Source: Rhizobiales bacterium TMED25
GTDB lineage: Bacteria > Pseudomonadota > Alphaproteobacteria > Rhizobiales > TMED25
Length of the DNA stretch: 64,000 nt
Assembly (NCBI GenBank): GCA_002168075.1
Contig: NHCE01000005.1
Coordinates: forward strand, 378,608-442,607
Direction: 5' to 3'
Of this stretch, positions 26,809 through 36,272 are shown one piece after another. The first letter of the stretch is position 1; each line of letters opens with the position of its first letter. Made by a program: the position numbers and the translations under genes. The notes beneath the pieces were generated by a model. It was not told the origin of the DNA, made no database searches, and saw nothing but the letters and a program-made list of their open reading frames with translations.

Positions 26809-27513
26809 ATGATCAATAAGTTTATTTATCCCCCTATTTTAGTGGGGCTTATTACAGGATTAATAATATCTATCATAAGTATATTTATATTATACCCTAT
26901 TATTCATGAGGCAGAATTAATAGAGTCGGCTCTCAATACACAAATAGATCATCATATTGATACAAGTAAACATCTAAATGCGCACTCCCATGAAGATGCA
27001 AAAAATGATGATATGCTTAATTATTTTCAAAATCGAAATTTTATAACGGTGTTTGTTAATATATGTGTGACAGCAGGTTATGCGTTCATTATAATTGGTT
27101 TAACTAATTTATTAAAAATAAATATCAACTTTAAGAATAGTATTCTGATTGGACTTGTTGGTTTTTTATGCTTTTACTTGCTACCATCAATAGCATTGAT
27201 TCCTCAGCTTCCTGGAACTCAGTATTCACTCACCCTAGAGTATCGGCAGATAATTTGGTTATCGATCGTATCATTATCACTAATTGGTTTTGTCATTACT
27301 TACATAATCCCAAAGATTTTTTTTAAATTTTTTGGTATTTTATTGGTTGTTCTCCCACTAACCTTAATACTTATTTTAAACGATCAAATACCAATGGAAG
27401 TCAACAATGATTTACATTATAAATTCATTTATTATACTTTTTTATCAAATCTGATAATGTGGTTCATAATGGCAGTAACGATTAACTATGTTCTCAATAG
27501 AAAATCATCCTAG
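26809..27513 (+). CDS. cbtA: Cobalt transporter subunit CbtA
   Basis: The 234-residue membrane protein has about five hydrophobic segments. It begins with a first helix and a His-rich external stretch (HIDTSKHLNAHSHEDAKNDD, about 47-66), and contains GFLCFYLLPSIALIPQLPG, the conserved CbtA block. It follows cbtB by 12 bp under the same riboswitch. With CbtB it is thought to form a cobalt importer. Confidence 0.9.
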   Translation: MINKFIYPPILVGLITGLIISIISIFILYPIIHEAELIESALNTQIDHHIDTSKHLNAHSHEDAKNDDMLNYFQNRNFITVFVNICVTAGYAFIIIGLTNLLKININFKNSILIGLVGFLCFYLLPSIALIPQLPGTQYSLTLEYRQIIWLSIVSLSLIGFVITYIIPKIFFKFFGILLVVLPLTLILILNDQIPMEVNNDLHYKFIYYTFLSNLIMWFIMAVTINYVLNRKSS

Positions 27514-27534
27514 AATAATTGAAAGTCTTACTTA

Positions 27535-28308
27535 ATGTTTGATGCTAATATAGATATTTACCTTCTATATACAATTTTTATTTTTATCTTTATCATTTCT
27601 GGTGTTGTGAAGGGTATAACTGGGATCGGATTGCCACTAACTTCTATTGCATTATTAACGTTTTTCATATCACCGCTGCAAGCAATAGGCTTAAATATGA
27701 TTCCCGTTATCATTGCAAATCTTCAACAATTTCTTTTGGCGAAAAGTCCATTAAATACAGCCAAAAAATATAAATTATTTGCAGTATTTCTTATGATAGG
27801 CATTATTATTACATCATTCCAAGCGGCATCATTAGGCGATGATTTAGTTAAACTATTAATTGGAATTATGGTGATTATTTTTTCACTTGATAATCTTTTT
27901 AGGAAGTCATGGACATTAGATATCAGGTTTGACAAATATTGGCAGATAGGAATGGGTTCACTTGCTGGTATCTTAGGAGGTTTAACATCAATTTGGGGTG
28001 TTCCAATTATCATATATCTTATTTTACGCAAGGCAACTCCGCAGGAGTTCGTCGATACAACGGGTTTCCTTTTCTTAATTGCTGTTATCCCTGCAACTTT
28101 TGGTTATTATTATACGGATGTATTTACTTTCGATATGGTACCAATAGCAATATTTTGTGCAATTTCTGCGATTATTGGAATGAGAATTGGAAGATTTATT
28201 AGACAAAAGATTGATACTGAAACATTTAAGCGTGCCTTATTAATTCTATTTCTTTTAATTGGCTTTCGTCTAATTGCTTCTGCTGCAGTAACGATGGGAT
28301 TCATTTAA
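27535..28308 (+). CDS. TauE/SafE-family membrane permease
   Basis: The 257-residue protein has about eight hydrophobic segments and the family's repeated glycine-rich motifs GVVKGITGIGLPLTSIALL near the start and GSLAGILGGLTSIWGVPIIIYLI in the second half. TauE/SafE proteins export sulfite or sulfoacetate or move other small anions. It lies 21 bp after cbtA and may be read through from the riboswitch promoter. Whether it is tied to cobalt or sulfur metabolism is open. Confidence 0.85.
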   Translation: MFDANIDIYLLYTIFIFIFIISGVVKGITGIGLPLTSIALLTFFISPLQAIGLNMIPVIIANLQQFLLAKSPLNTAKKYKLFAVFLMIGIIITSFQAASLGDDLVKLLIGIMVIIFSLDNLFRKSWTLDIRFDKYWQIGMGSLAGILGGLTSIWGVPIIIYLILRKATPQEFVDTTGFLFLIAVIPATFGYYYTDVFTFDMVPIAIFCAISAIIGMRIGRFIRQKIDTETFKRALLILFLLIGFRLIASAAVTMGFI

Positions 28309-28362
28309 AGTAAGGACGGCTACAAATCTTTATAAAATCTAGAATTAGCGTCTTTTAAGTTA

Positions 28363-28881
28363 CTACTTTTTCCTATTAATCTTATATTCAAAGTTTTGGG
28401 TATCAGAATTGATGCTGATCAATTTGGCTCCATTTCTGATATGGTAATGGGTTGCCATAGGAGTCAAAGGAGAGAGCGTCACTATCCTTTCAATATTATC
28501 CATATTCTTTATTACATGCTCAATAGCTTTCTTCATAATTTCTTTTCCTGCACCTCTTTTTCTCGACCATACAGTATATGGGACCATTACACTTGGATTA
28601 TTCTCTAAAAAAGAATTCTTACTCATAAGTTCTAACTCTTTTTCAGTGTGGGGTATTTCATTAGTTAGTGCAATACAGACAATACCTTCTATATTACCAT
28701 CATATTCAAGCCCGTATATTTGACGACCATGACTTACTCTAAAATTTAGATCTAAGTGAGGCCGAATTGGGTCTTCATTTACATCTATCTCTTCAATAAT
28801 AACAAGTTCAGTTCCTTTTACCCATTTAAAAAAATCATCAACTCTATCTTTAAAATATTTCATACTAAAATAATCTTCCAT
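28363..28881 (-). CDS. GNAT-family N-acetyltransferase-like protein
   Basis: The 172-residue protein has a GNAT-like acetyl-CoA-binding segment SRKRGAGKEIMKKAIEHVI (about 107-125) after the strand VMVPYTVW, and ends with THYHIRNGAKLISIN, as in GNAT C-termini. The acceptor substrate is unknown. Its start lies 9 bp from the 3' end of the tRNA-Arg(ACG) gene on the same strand, so it may be transcribed with it. Confidence 0.7.
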   Translation of the reverse strand: MEDYFSMKYFKDRVDDFFKWVKGTELVIIEEIDVNEDPIRPHLDLNFRVSHGRQIYGLEYDGNIEGIVCIALTNEIPHTEKELELMSKNSFLENNPSVMVPYTVWSRKRGAGKEIMKKAIEHVIKNMDNIERIVTLSPLTPMATHYHIRNGAKLISINSDTQNFEYKINRKK

Positions 28882-28889
28882 TCCTAAAT

Positions 28890-28966
28890 TGGCGCGCCGG
28901 GGAGGATTCGAACCCCCGACCCCCTGATTCGTAGTCAGATACTCTATCCAGCTGAGCTACCGGCGC
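28890..28966 (-). tRNA. tRNA-Arg (ACG)
   Basis: On the minus strand the acceptor GCGCCGG pairs with CCGGCGC. The D-arm has GCTCAGCTGGATAGAGT and the anticodon stem-loop CTGACTACGAATCAG has ACG (read as inosine in the mature tRNA). The T-loop is TTCGAAT, the discriminator is G and CCA is encoded. Length 77 nt. Confidence 0.97.
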
Positions 28967-29109
28967 ATATTCATTTTCAATTATAACTTTTAAATCTAAT
29001 ACCTGAAACTATCAAGTGAAATAATATATGGTTTGTCGGGTACAGAAAAATTAAGTGTTATTATCCATTCTATATTTTATTAATTAATAGATTATGCTAT
29101 TTATTATCT

Positions 29110-29646
29110 ATGGAAAAAAAATGTCGACGGATTATAACGGGATTAGATGATAAGGGGGAGTCAATTATCATCTCAGATGATAATGTCCAAAATAAAATGG
29201 AAAAGAACTCTAGGCCTGGGGTTAGTCTAAATAATATTTGGAGAACATCAGAGTTCCCCATCGAAATTGTGGGGGATATTAACAAAGTTGATGACGAATT
29301 TGTTATGTTTCCTGGATTAAATGAAACAATCTGTAGAATCTCATCTTTTGAACCAGATAAGCTTTTTAGTGATAAAGCTTATGATAGTAAGACATATTTT
29401 TCAGAATTAGATGCTGAAAATACAATTGTAGAGACAAAGAAACACCCATTTATGCACAAATCAAATACAGTGGATTATGCAATAATCCTAGAGGGTGAGA
29501 TCACGCTCTTACTAGATAATGAGGAGGTACTACTGAGTCAAGGGGATATTGTTATCCAAAGGGGAACAAATCATGCATGGGTGAATAATAGTGATAAGTT
29601 ATGCAGGGTTTGTTTTATCTTGATGGGAGGAAAAAAATCAAGCTAA
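29110..29646 (+). CDS. Cupin-domain protein (178 residues)
   Basis: A single cupin domain occupies the C-terminal half: HKSNTVDYAIILEGEITLLLDNEEVLLSQGDIVIQRGTNHAW (about 114-155). The His and Glu ligands of motif 1 are only partly kept (HxxxxDY), while GTNHAW keeps the motif-2 His. This resembles the cupin-2 proteins near dioxygenase or regulator genes. The N-terminal half (RRIITGLDDKGESIIISDD) is conserved among such proteins. No strong ribosome-binding site is visible. Function unknown. Confidence 0.75.
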   Translation: MEKKCRRIITGLDDKGESIIISDDNVQNKMEKNSRPGVSLNNIWRTSEFPIEIVGDINKVDDEFVMFPGLNETICRISSFEPDKLFSDKAYDSKTYFSELDAENTIVETKKHPFMHKSNTVDYAIILEGEITLLLDNEEVLLSQGDIVIQRGTNHAWVNNSDKLCRVCFILMGGKKSS

Positions 29647-29869
29647 GAAGAAACTCCTGATTCAACCATAATAATTATTAGACAAAAGACATAGAAAATT
29701 GTATAAGTATCATGTCAGCTGATACACCTCCATAATTTGAGTGTTTCGAGGCATGTATTAATAAATATATGAGTATCAACATAGATAATTCACATAAATT
29801 GGAAATCATATTAAAAATTATCTAATAGATTTATCTGTGTGATCAAAGAAAGGATATAATACTTCTAAA

Positions 29870-31189
29870 ATGGCTACAGAAACTGTCGCAAACGATGCTG
29901 TCTTTATTAACCTAGCTATAGCATTCTTTTGTTTGGTTGCAAACGGATTTTACGTTGCAGCCGAATTCGCAATTGTAAAATGTAAACCCCTCAGAATAGA
30001 TCAACTGGCAAATGAAAATGCATTTGCAGGTAAGCTTGCCAGGCACATCTTAAACTTTCAAGAAAATTATCTTGCCTGTTGCCAATTGGGTATAACAATG
30101 GCATCTTTAGGGCTTGGCTGGGTCGGTGAGCCGACTGTTGCTGCACTGATAGAACCAGTTCTTGGTAACTTTTTGCCAGAGCATCTTATACATTTTGTAG
30201 CATTTATGATTGGTTTCATAACATTTTCCTCATTGCACATTGTTGTCGGTGAACAAGTCCCAAAAATCTTTGGTATTAGAAATCCTGAAATTACATTCCA
30301 AGCATGTGCACATATCTTATGGGTGACTTATTTAATGGTATACCCACTCAATATTGCTCTAAAAACAGCTGCCTCATCAATACTTAGGTGGATGGGAGTT
30401 GCATCATCAACATACGAGGATATTTTTACAGGAGAAGAGATAAAAGGTCTAGTTGATGTATCTGTTGCGCACGGTGAAATGGACGAACAACAAGCAACAA
30501 GACTTCATAACCTTTTTGCATTTGATGAGAGGATTGTTGAAAGTGTAATGATTCCAAGTTCTCAGTCAGAGGTACTAGTCCTAGACGGAGATAAAAAGAA
30601 GAATAAGCAAGTGATTGCAGAAACGCAGCATTCAAGATTCCCATTATTGGATAAAGACAACAAACTCGTTGGTACAATCGTAGTAAAGGATTTGATAGAT
30701 GCTCTATTTAAAGGGGAGGATGACCCATGGAATGATCTTGGTAAATTCTCAAGAAAACCAATGATAGTTCCAGAAACTTCATTGATAAAAGATCTCTTTG
30801 AAAGAATGAGAGTCGAGAGAAGTCACATAGCCTTCATGATAGATGAGTATGGTTCATTTTCTGGAATGGTAACCATGGAAGACCTTCTTGAAGAATTAGT
30901 AGGCGAAATAGCCGATGAAACAGATGAAGTTGAAAATGAATTTGAAATTACAAAAGAAGATGGTTTCTGGTTAGTTCATGGATTAGCGCCGCTTGTAGAT
31001 ATACAAAGAGCACTTGATAGTGACGACCTCGATGATCCAAATGCAAATACTATATCTGGATTAATCATGAACAAGCTACAGAAAATACCCGTTGTGGGTG
31101 ATATTGTAGAAGTTTTTGGTTTTAAATTCATTGTAGAAGAAACTATTGATAATAGAGTTGAAAAAGTTAAGATTGAAAAAATAAAATAA
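29870..31189 (+). CDS. CNNM/CBS-domain membrane protein (HlyC/CorC family)
   Basis: The 439-residue protein has a CNNM (DUF21) membrane domain (about 15-195) with four hydrophobic segments. A CBS-domain pair (about 215-330; SVMIPSSQSEV, SHIAFMIDEYGSFSGMVTMEDLLEELVGEI) and a C-terminal CorC_HlyC transporter-associated domain (about 345-432) follow. The family is linked to Mg/Co efflux or Na/Mg exchange; the older label 'hemolysin' is misleading. It ends at a strong GC-rich hairpin shared with the convergent SDR gene. Confidence 0.88.
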   Translation: MATETVANDAVFINLAIAFFCLVANGFYVAAEFAIVKCKPLRIDQLANENAFAGKLARHILNFQENYLACCQLGITMASLGLGWVGEPTVAALIEPVLGNFLPEHLIHFVAFMIGFITFSSLHIVVGEQVPKIFGIRNPEITFQACAHILWVTYLMVYPLNIALKTAASSILRWMGVASSTYEDIFTGEEIKGLVDVSVAHGEMDEQQATRLHNLFAFDERIVESVMIPSSQSEVLVLDGDKKKNKQVIAETQHSRFPLLDKDNKLVGTIVVKDLIDALFKGEDDPWNDLGKFSRKPMIVPETSLIKDLFERMRVERSHIAFMIDEYGSFSGMVTMEDLLEELVGEIADETDEVENEFEITKEDGFWLVHGLAPLVDIQRALDSDDLDDPNANTISGLIMNKLQKIPVVGDIVEVFGFKFIVEETIDNRVEKVKIEKIK

Positions 31190-31198
31190 AGTACTGAA

Positions 31199-31242
31199 AG
31201 CCGCCCAATTATTGAATTTACCATCAATCAATACGGGCGGCT
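31199..31242. terminator. Bidirectional hairpin between convergent genes
   Basis: AGCCGCCC (31199-31206) pairs with GGGCGGCT (31235-31242), with an inner ATTGA/TCAAT pairing in the loop. It lies just past the CNNM gene and overlaps the stop codon of the convergent SDR gene, a typical place for a shared terminator. Confidence 0.65.
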
Positions 31243-31930
31243 AAAAGCTTATTTCACTACCTTCATAATTATAAAATTTTCCAGTATTTTTTGAGCCTAA
31301 CTCCTTAAATTGCTCAATAAGTGAGCTTGCGCTCTCCTCGGGAGATAGAGAGGCATTGCTTCCTCCCATATCAGTTTGAACCCACCCGGGATGAAAAGAA
31401 GTAATGGGGATATTAAATTGATTTAACTCATTAGAAAAAGAGACCATAATATTATTTACTGCAGCTTTTGAAGCTCTGTAGAAATATGCATCACTTCCGT
31501 GGTGCATCTGAGTTCCCATTCGTGAAGATAGGATTACTATTTTTGGATCCTTGCTCTCTCTCAATTTACCTATAAATGATTTAATAGTGAAGAAAGGCCC
31601 TGCGACATTGGTCATTAGCACTTCAGATATATTCCGATAGTTAGTATCTTTATCATTCATTCCACCTCTGGGTCCCATAATGCCAGCATTACATATTAGA
31701 AAATCAATATTATCTATAGATTTTGATATTTTTATCAGTTCATCTTCTTTTGTTACATCTGCTTTAAAAATATTGAGATTACCTTGAGTATTGGAAATTG
31801 CACGAAGTTCTTCAGCTTCTTCTGGTTTCCGGCATAAAGCTATTACCCTATCGCCTTTTTCGATTATAATTTTTGTAAGAGCTAATCCAATACCCCTATT
31901 CGCTCCCGTAATTAGATAGCTTTTATTCAT
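31241..31930 (-). CDS. Short-chain dehydrogenase/reductase
   Basis: The 229-residue SDR has the cofactor motif TGANRGIG (7-14), CNAGIMGPRG, a catalytic Ser in VILSSRMG, and the YRASK (Y-x-x-x-K) motif. It resembles the C-factor/sniffer-like carbonyl reductases. It would reduce a carbonyl with NAD(P)H; the substrate is unknown. It is transcribed leftward, 66 bp after the next gene upstream (31997) on the same strand. Confidence 0.86.
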   Translation of the reverse strand: MNKSYLITGANRGIGLALTKIIIEKGDRVIALCRKPEEAEELRAISNTQGNLNIFKADVTKEDELIKISKSIDNIDFLICNAGIMGPRGGMNDKDTNYRNISEVLMTNVAGPFFTIKSFIGKLRESKDPKIVILSSRMGTQMHHGSDAYFYRASKAAVNNIMVSFSNELNQFNIPITSFHPGWVQTDMGGSNASLSPEESASSLIEQFKELGSKNTGKFYNYEGSEISF

Positions 31931-31996
31931 GAATACTCCATTTTTAATTTAATTTTTTAGATAATTAGTTAGAGATTTGACTCATAGCTTTACCTT

Positions 31997-32734
31997 TCAG
32001 CTTTGGGGCCAAATTCTCTCAGCCAGGTTTGGTGATCCAGGTGCATGGACTAACTTTCTTACAACTCTATCTGTCCAAGCTTCCATTTTCTGATTATGAG
32101 ACTCGTGATCAAGGAAAATCTTGTTTCTTGCAGAAGCTGATTGCCACTCATATAATATTGCATGTTTTGCCCACCCAGAAACTGAGACTAGTTTTCGCAC
32201 CCCAATACACCCCTCTAGTTTTTTCATTGAAGGAATTCTCCAGGTCGCATACCAACTGGATAGCTCATCTTCATCTTCGTAGCTACCCGCATTAAAATTA
32301 CCAAGTTGTATACATGCTGATAGGCCTTCAGAATTATCATTTCTATTTTCAAAACCATCACCCCGTGCCTCTTCTGTCATTACATTATATCTCTCTTTTA
32401 ATTTCATGCTTAGGAACTTTTTATCATCTTTTGATAATGAGTTATGATATTCGCTTACTGTAGGGTTAGTAAAAACTTCAGGTTCCACAGCACCAAAGAT
32501 CAGTATAAATCTATCACCAGCCGGAATTGACAAATGATCATGACTTAGTCTACCTTTTTCACCTGGATGAGCAACGTCACCAAGAGATTTGTAATGGCTT
32601 GCCCATAGAATTCTTGGGTCTTCAAGTCGACGTGGAATATATTCTTTGTGTAGCCAATTGAGATATTCTTTTTCATTTTTTTCATCCAAATTATACCAGC
32701 TTATCAAATAGCCTCTCTCAACTTTATCTGTCAT
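31997..32734 (-). CDS. Unknown protein with two EthD-like ferredoxin-fold repeats
   Basis: I do not recognise a named family for this 245-residue cytoplasmic protein. Its two halves look alike: YLISWYNLDEKNEKEYLNWLH at the start and DELSSWYATWRIPSMKKLEG in the second half, each followed by a strand such as ASHYKSLG or VRKLVSVSG. This suggests a tandem dimeric alpha/beta barrel of the EthD/stress-responsive type, which often binds hydrophobic or aromatic compounds. It sits upstream of the SDR on the same strand. Confidence 0.6.
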   Translation of the reverse strand: MTDKVERGYLISWYNLDEKNEKEYLNWLHKEYIPRRLEDPRILWASHYKSLGDVAHPGEKGRLSHDHLSIPAGDRFILIFGAVEPEVFTNPTVSEYHNSLSKDDKKFLSMKLKERYNVMTEEARGDGFENRNDNSEGLSACIQLGNFNAGSYEDEDELSSWYATWRIPSMKKLEGCIGVRKLVSVSGWAKHAILYEWQSASARNKIFLDHESHNQKMEAWTDRVVRKLVHAPGSPNLAERIWPQS

Positions 32735-32876
32735 ATCTGCCCCTTATCATTTATACAAAAATATATAATATTTAAAAATAGACTACTTTTTGAGAAGTTG
32801 CTAATATTTTAAGTATGTATTAAAAATCTTGGGTATTCAATTGCAGCTAATAATTTTATAAATTAGGTAAATAAGC

Positions 32877-33167
32877 ATGTATTCATATGAAAAGGACTAT
32901 TCTGATTTTACGCTAAGAGTATTTTCGGAGATAAAAAAAATACCAAAAGGTACAACATTAAGTTATAAAGATGTTGCTAATTTAATCGGCAGACCAAATG
33001 CATATAGAGCTGTTGCGAATGCTTGTGCTAAGAATCCAGATCCTAAAAATATACCTTGCCACAGAGTTATAAAATCGGATGGTTCTATTGGGGGGTATAG
33101 CCTAGAGGGTGGTATCAAGAAGAAAAAATATTTACTATTGAAGGAAAAAAAATGTTCAAAAATTTAA
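32877..33167 (+). CDS. Minimal methylated-DNA-protein cysteine methyltransferase
   Basis: The 96-residue protein consists only of the DNA-binding and active-site domain of O6-alkylguanine transferases. It begins FTLRVFSEIKKIPKGTTLSYKDVANLIG and contains IPCHRVIKSDGSIGGY, with the active Cys in PCHR. The Cys is intact, so it is not an alkyltransferase-like (Trp) protein. The N-terminal domain of the usual 160-180-residue Ogt/Ada-C protein is missing. It should repair O6-methylguanine or signal such damage. The next gene starts 15 bp before its end. Confidence 0.85.
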   Translation: MYSYEKDYSDFTLRVFSEIKKIPKGTTLSYKDVANLIGRPNAYRAVANACAKNPDPKNIPCHRVIKSDGSIGGYSLEGGIKKKKYLLLKEKKCSKI

Positions 33168-33976
33168 TATTTATATTTGTTATACTTTTTATAGCCAGTC
33201 TTTCAGGCGACTTGAAGGCTAAGTGTCCCGATATCGAGAACATCAAAGTGACTGAAAGTTATGGAATACAAATATGCGCAATGCCAAAAGTTGACCAAAA
33301 ATACCTCGACCATGCAAAAAAAGTAATGGATAAATTAATTGACTACAATGGGGATGGATTAGTAGACAATCAAATGGCTATTGATAAAGTAATAAGTACA
33401 GGAAGTCCGTATGTTGTATTCTCTAGTGGGAGAGAGGAGAATAAATTTCTAGATGAATTTTATTCAGATGAAGCTTTCGACTATATGGACGAATGTGAGG
33501 AGCTGAAAGATGAGGAAACATGTATTGCTTTAGCAGAAGAAAAATACGGCACATGGCTTGCTGTATTTACTAACGAAATGAACCTGAGTGGATCAGGATG
33601 GGATGCTACAATCGAGGAGGGCTTGCACCTGATAACGCACATGGGTTATGCTCAAGCATATCCTGGTATCTTTGGGCAACATAAAGACTCTGAGATTGCG
33701 AAGTTTATGGATATTGCAAGGGGAGGGTATTTTGAAGATGCACAACGTAGATATCCAAATGGCGCCTATTATACATATGACGATAGAAGTTGTTCCTATG
33801 CATGTCAAATAACTGAATACACTTTTTGGGCAATCACCTCATTGCGAGGGCATCATATAGATAGAGCAAGGGAGATAAGAGATGAGTGGAGACCCAACAC
33901 ACCTGAAAAGATGCGTGAGGTCGATCCGGCTCTTGTAGTTTTTTTAAGCAAAGATGAATACGGTATTCATTTTTGA
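33152..33976 (+). CDS. Exported protein of unknown function with an EF-hand-like loop
   Basis: The 274-residue product has a Sec signal peptide (about 1-24, ending LKAKC). An EF-hand-like calcium loop DYNGDGLVDN lies at 64-73. The acidic/histidine segment EEGLHLITHMGYAQAYP (155-171) might bind a metal. Four Cys residues occur in two pairs (114/124 and 214/218). I do not recognise a characterised family. AAGGA precedes the ATG, which overlaps the MGMT gene by 16 bp, so they are co-transcribed although their roles look unrelated. A periplasmic calcium- or zinc-binding enzyme is possible. Confidence 0.65.
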   Translation: MFKNLIFIFVILFIASLSGDLKAKCPDIENIKVTESYGIQICAMPKVDQKYLDHAKKVMDKLIDYNGDGLVDNQMAIDKVISTGSPYVVFSSGREENKFLDEFYSDEAFDYMDECEELKDEETCIALAEEKYGTWLAVFTNEMNLSGSGWDATIEEGLHLITHMGYAQAYPGIFGQHKDSEIAKFMDIARGGYFEDAQRRYPNGAYYTYDDRSCSYACQITEYTFWAITSLRGHHIDRAREIRDEWRPNTPEKMREVDPALVVFLSKDEYGIHF

Positions 33977-33987
33977 AAAAATTTTGG

Positions 33988-34194
33988 TTATTCGCTAATA
34001 CTTATGTTAACTGCAGATGTTTTGCCTTTTTCTTTCGCAACATCATAGGTAACTTGTTGTTCTTCAAGTAAGTTACTTATACCTGAGTTTTGTAGCGCGG
34101 ATACGTGAACGAAGATATCTTTAGTTCCATCTTCAGGTTCAATAAAACCATATCCTTTTTTTAGGTTAAACCATTTAACTTTACCATTTGCCAT
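33988..34194 (-). CDS. Cold-shock-domain protein
   Basis: The 68-residue CspA-type protein has the RNA-binding motifs RNP1 (KGYGFIEPE) and RNP2 (DIFVHVSAL). It binds single-stranded RNA or DNA and acts as an RNA chaperone. A good ribosome-binding sequence (GGAG) lies upstream. About 250 bp of non-coding DNA precede it, which could hold the long 5' leader often seen on such genes. Confidence 0.93.
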   Translation of the reverse strand: MANGKVKWFNLKKGYGFIEPEDGTKDIFVHVSALQNSGISNLLEEQQVTYDVAKEKGKTSAVNISISE

Positions 34195-34448
34195 TATTAT
34201 TTCTCCTTAGAAAGCAATGAAAGATAATTGAGGATTTTCATCCTCCAGTTTTACTCTTTATCAAATGTTAAATTAAGGTAGAAATTTAGTAAATTAGTTA
34301 TAACCTATTAATACTACGTACTTTACATGATGAAATAGAGTTCAAAACATTTATATTAATAGCATTGAATTTAATAAAAAGATAGAATTTCTTTATAAAA
34401 TTTAAATAAGCTATTTTTCGAATTTCTATTCTATTGCATTAATACATC

Positions 34449-36272
34449 CTAATTACTTTTCTCTCTACTAATTTTTTTTCGCTGATTTGGATCTAAAAGT
34501 CTTTTGCGGATTCTTATTGATTTTGGTGTGACCTCAATTAACTCATCATCCGAGATCCATGCTATAGCTCTTTCTAAATTCATATCAAGTGGTGACACTA
34601 ATCGAACAGCTTCATCCTTTGCGTGAGTTCGTATATTTGTAAGTTTTTTACCTTTTAATATATTTACCTCGAGGTCATTCGGTCTTGAGTGGATTCCAAT
34701 TATCATTCCTTGATATACCGATACACCAGATCCTATGATCATTTGCCCTCTTTCTTCTAAATTAAAAAGTGCAAAGGCCACAGAAATTCCTTTTCCATTT
34801 GAAATAAGTACCCCGTTAGTTCGGCCCTGTATTTCTCCTCTGAAAGGTTCGTATCTAGAAAATATTCTATTTATAACGGCGGTACCACTAGTTGCTGTTA
34901 ATAATTCTGATTGATAGCCAATTAAGCCTCGCGTTGGTGCCTCAAATATTAGTCTTGTCCTTCCTTCGCCGAATGGTTTCATTTCAATCATTATCGCCTT
35001 TCTTAAATTGAGATCTTGAACAATTTGTCCTGTGTACTCGTCATCAACATCAATTATAACTTCTTCTATTGGCTCTAGAATATTTCCATTTTGATCATTT
35101 TGCATAACAACTTTAGGTCTCGAGACACTTAATTCATAACCCTCTCGTCTCATTGTTTCAATCAAGACTGATAATTGTAATTCACCTCTTCCTGAAACTA
35201 AATAACCGCTATCGCTATCTGATTTTTTTATAGTCAAAGTAATATTACCTTCACCCTCCTTAGCCAATCTATCACCAATCATTCTTCCGGTAACCTTATC
35301 ACCCTCAGTCCCTGCGAGTGGGCTATCGTTTACATTGAAGGACATTTGGACAGTAGGTGGATCAATAGGTTGGGCCTTAAGAGCAATTTTATTTTCTATT
35401 GAACAAAATGTATCTGCAACTGTACCGTTCGATAAACCTGCTATAGCAATAATATCTCCAGATATCCCTTTCTCAATACTAGTCCTCTCCATTCCTCGGA
35501 ATGCTAATATTTTAGTAACGCGTCCTGTATCAACTTTTAATCCATCTGAATTAATAACTTTTATCTGTTGATTTGTAGAAACTTCTCCAGAATGAATTTT
35601 TCCTGTTATAAGCCTGCCTAAATAGGGATCGTTACTTAAAATTGTACCTAGCATTCTAAAATCACCGTCATCGATTAATGGAGGTGGTGTGTGGCTAATT
35701 ATTAGATTAAATAGGGGCGATAGGTTATCATTTTTTGTTTCTAAATTATCAGTAACCCAGCCATCTCTTCCTGATCCATATAGTATTGGAAAATCTAGTT
35801 GATTTTCGTCTGCCTCCAAAATAGCAAATAGATCAAATATTTCATTTACTACTTCCTCAGCACGAGAGTCATGTCTATCTACCTTATTTATAATTACCAT
35901 AGGCCTGAGACCAATTTGCAGAGCTTTTGCTAGTACGAATTTAGTCTGTGGCATTGGTCCTTCTGCTGCATCAACAAGGAGTATTGCACTATCAACCATA
36001 CTCAATATTCTCTCAACTTCGCCTCCAAAGTCGGCATGCCCTGGCGTATCAATAATATTTATTCTAGTATCATCCCATTCAAGAGAGGTACATTTTGCAA
36101 GTATTGTAATTCCTCTCTCTTTTTCGAGGTCATTTGAGTCCATCATTCTTTCTGCAATTTTTTGATTTTCTCGAAACGCCCCAGACTGTGATAATAATTT
36201 ATCTATAAGAGTAGTTTTTCCATGATCAACGTGGGCTATAATTGCTATATTTCTTAAATCCATAGTATTCAA
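34449..36272 (-). CDS. typA: Ribosome-associated GTPase TypA/BipA
   Basis: The 607-residue translational GTPase has the P-loop AHVDHGKTTL near residue 14, the switch-I region ERGITI, the DTPGHADFGGEVER G3 motif and NKVD G4, followed by EF-G-like domains and the BipA-specific C-terminal domain (GRTNGVLISNGKG, DLEVNILKGKKLTN). It acts on the ribosome in late large-subunit assembly and stress adaptation. Length is normal for the family. Confidence 0.96.
   Translation of the reverse strand: MNTMDLRNIAIIAHVDHGKTTLIDKLLSQSGAFRENQKIAERMMDSNDLEKERGITILAKCTSLEWDDTRINIIDTPGHADFGGEVERILSMVDSAILLVDAAEGPMPQTKFVLAKALQIGLRPMVIINKVDRHDSRAEEVVNEIFDLFAILEADENQLDFPILYGSGRDGWVTDNLETKNDNLSPLFNLIISHTPPPLIDDGDFRMLGTILSNDPYLGRLITGKIHSGEVSTNQQIKVINSDGLKVDTGRVTKILAFRGMERTSIEKGISGDIIAIAGLSNGTVADTFCSIENKIALKAQPIDPPTVQMSFNVNDSPLAGTEGDKVTGRMIGDRLAKEGEGNITLTIKKSDSDSGYLVSGRGELQLSVLIETMRREGYELSVSRPKVVMQNDQNGNILEPIEEVIIDVDDEYTGQIVQDLNLRKAIMIEMKPFGEGRTRLIFEAPTRGLIGYQSELLTATSGTAVINRIFSRYEPFRGEIQGRTNGVLISNGKGISVAFALFNLEERGQMIIGSGVSVYQGMIIGIHSRPNDLEVNILKGKKLTNIRTHAKDEAVRLVSPLDMNLERAIAWISDDELIEVTPKSIRIRKRLLDPNQRKKISREKSN

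Noticed and set aside
29728..29740. Short inverted repeat GTATCA...TGATAC region upstream of the CNNM gene (about 29707-29727).
   Set aside because: Only six paired bases with no support from position or neighbouring promoter elements.
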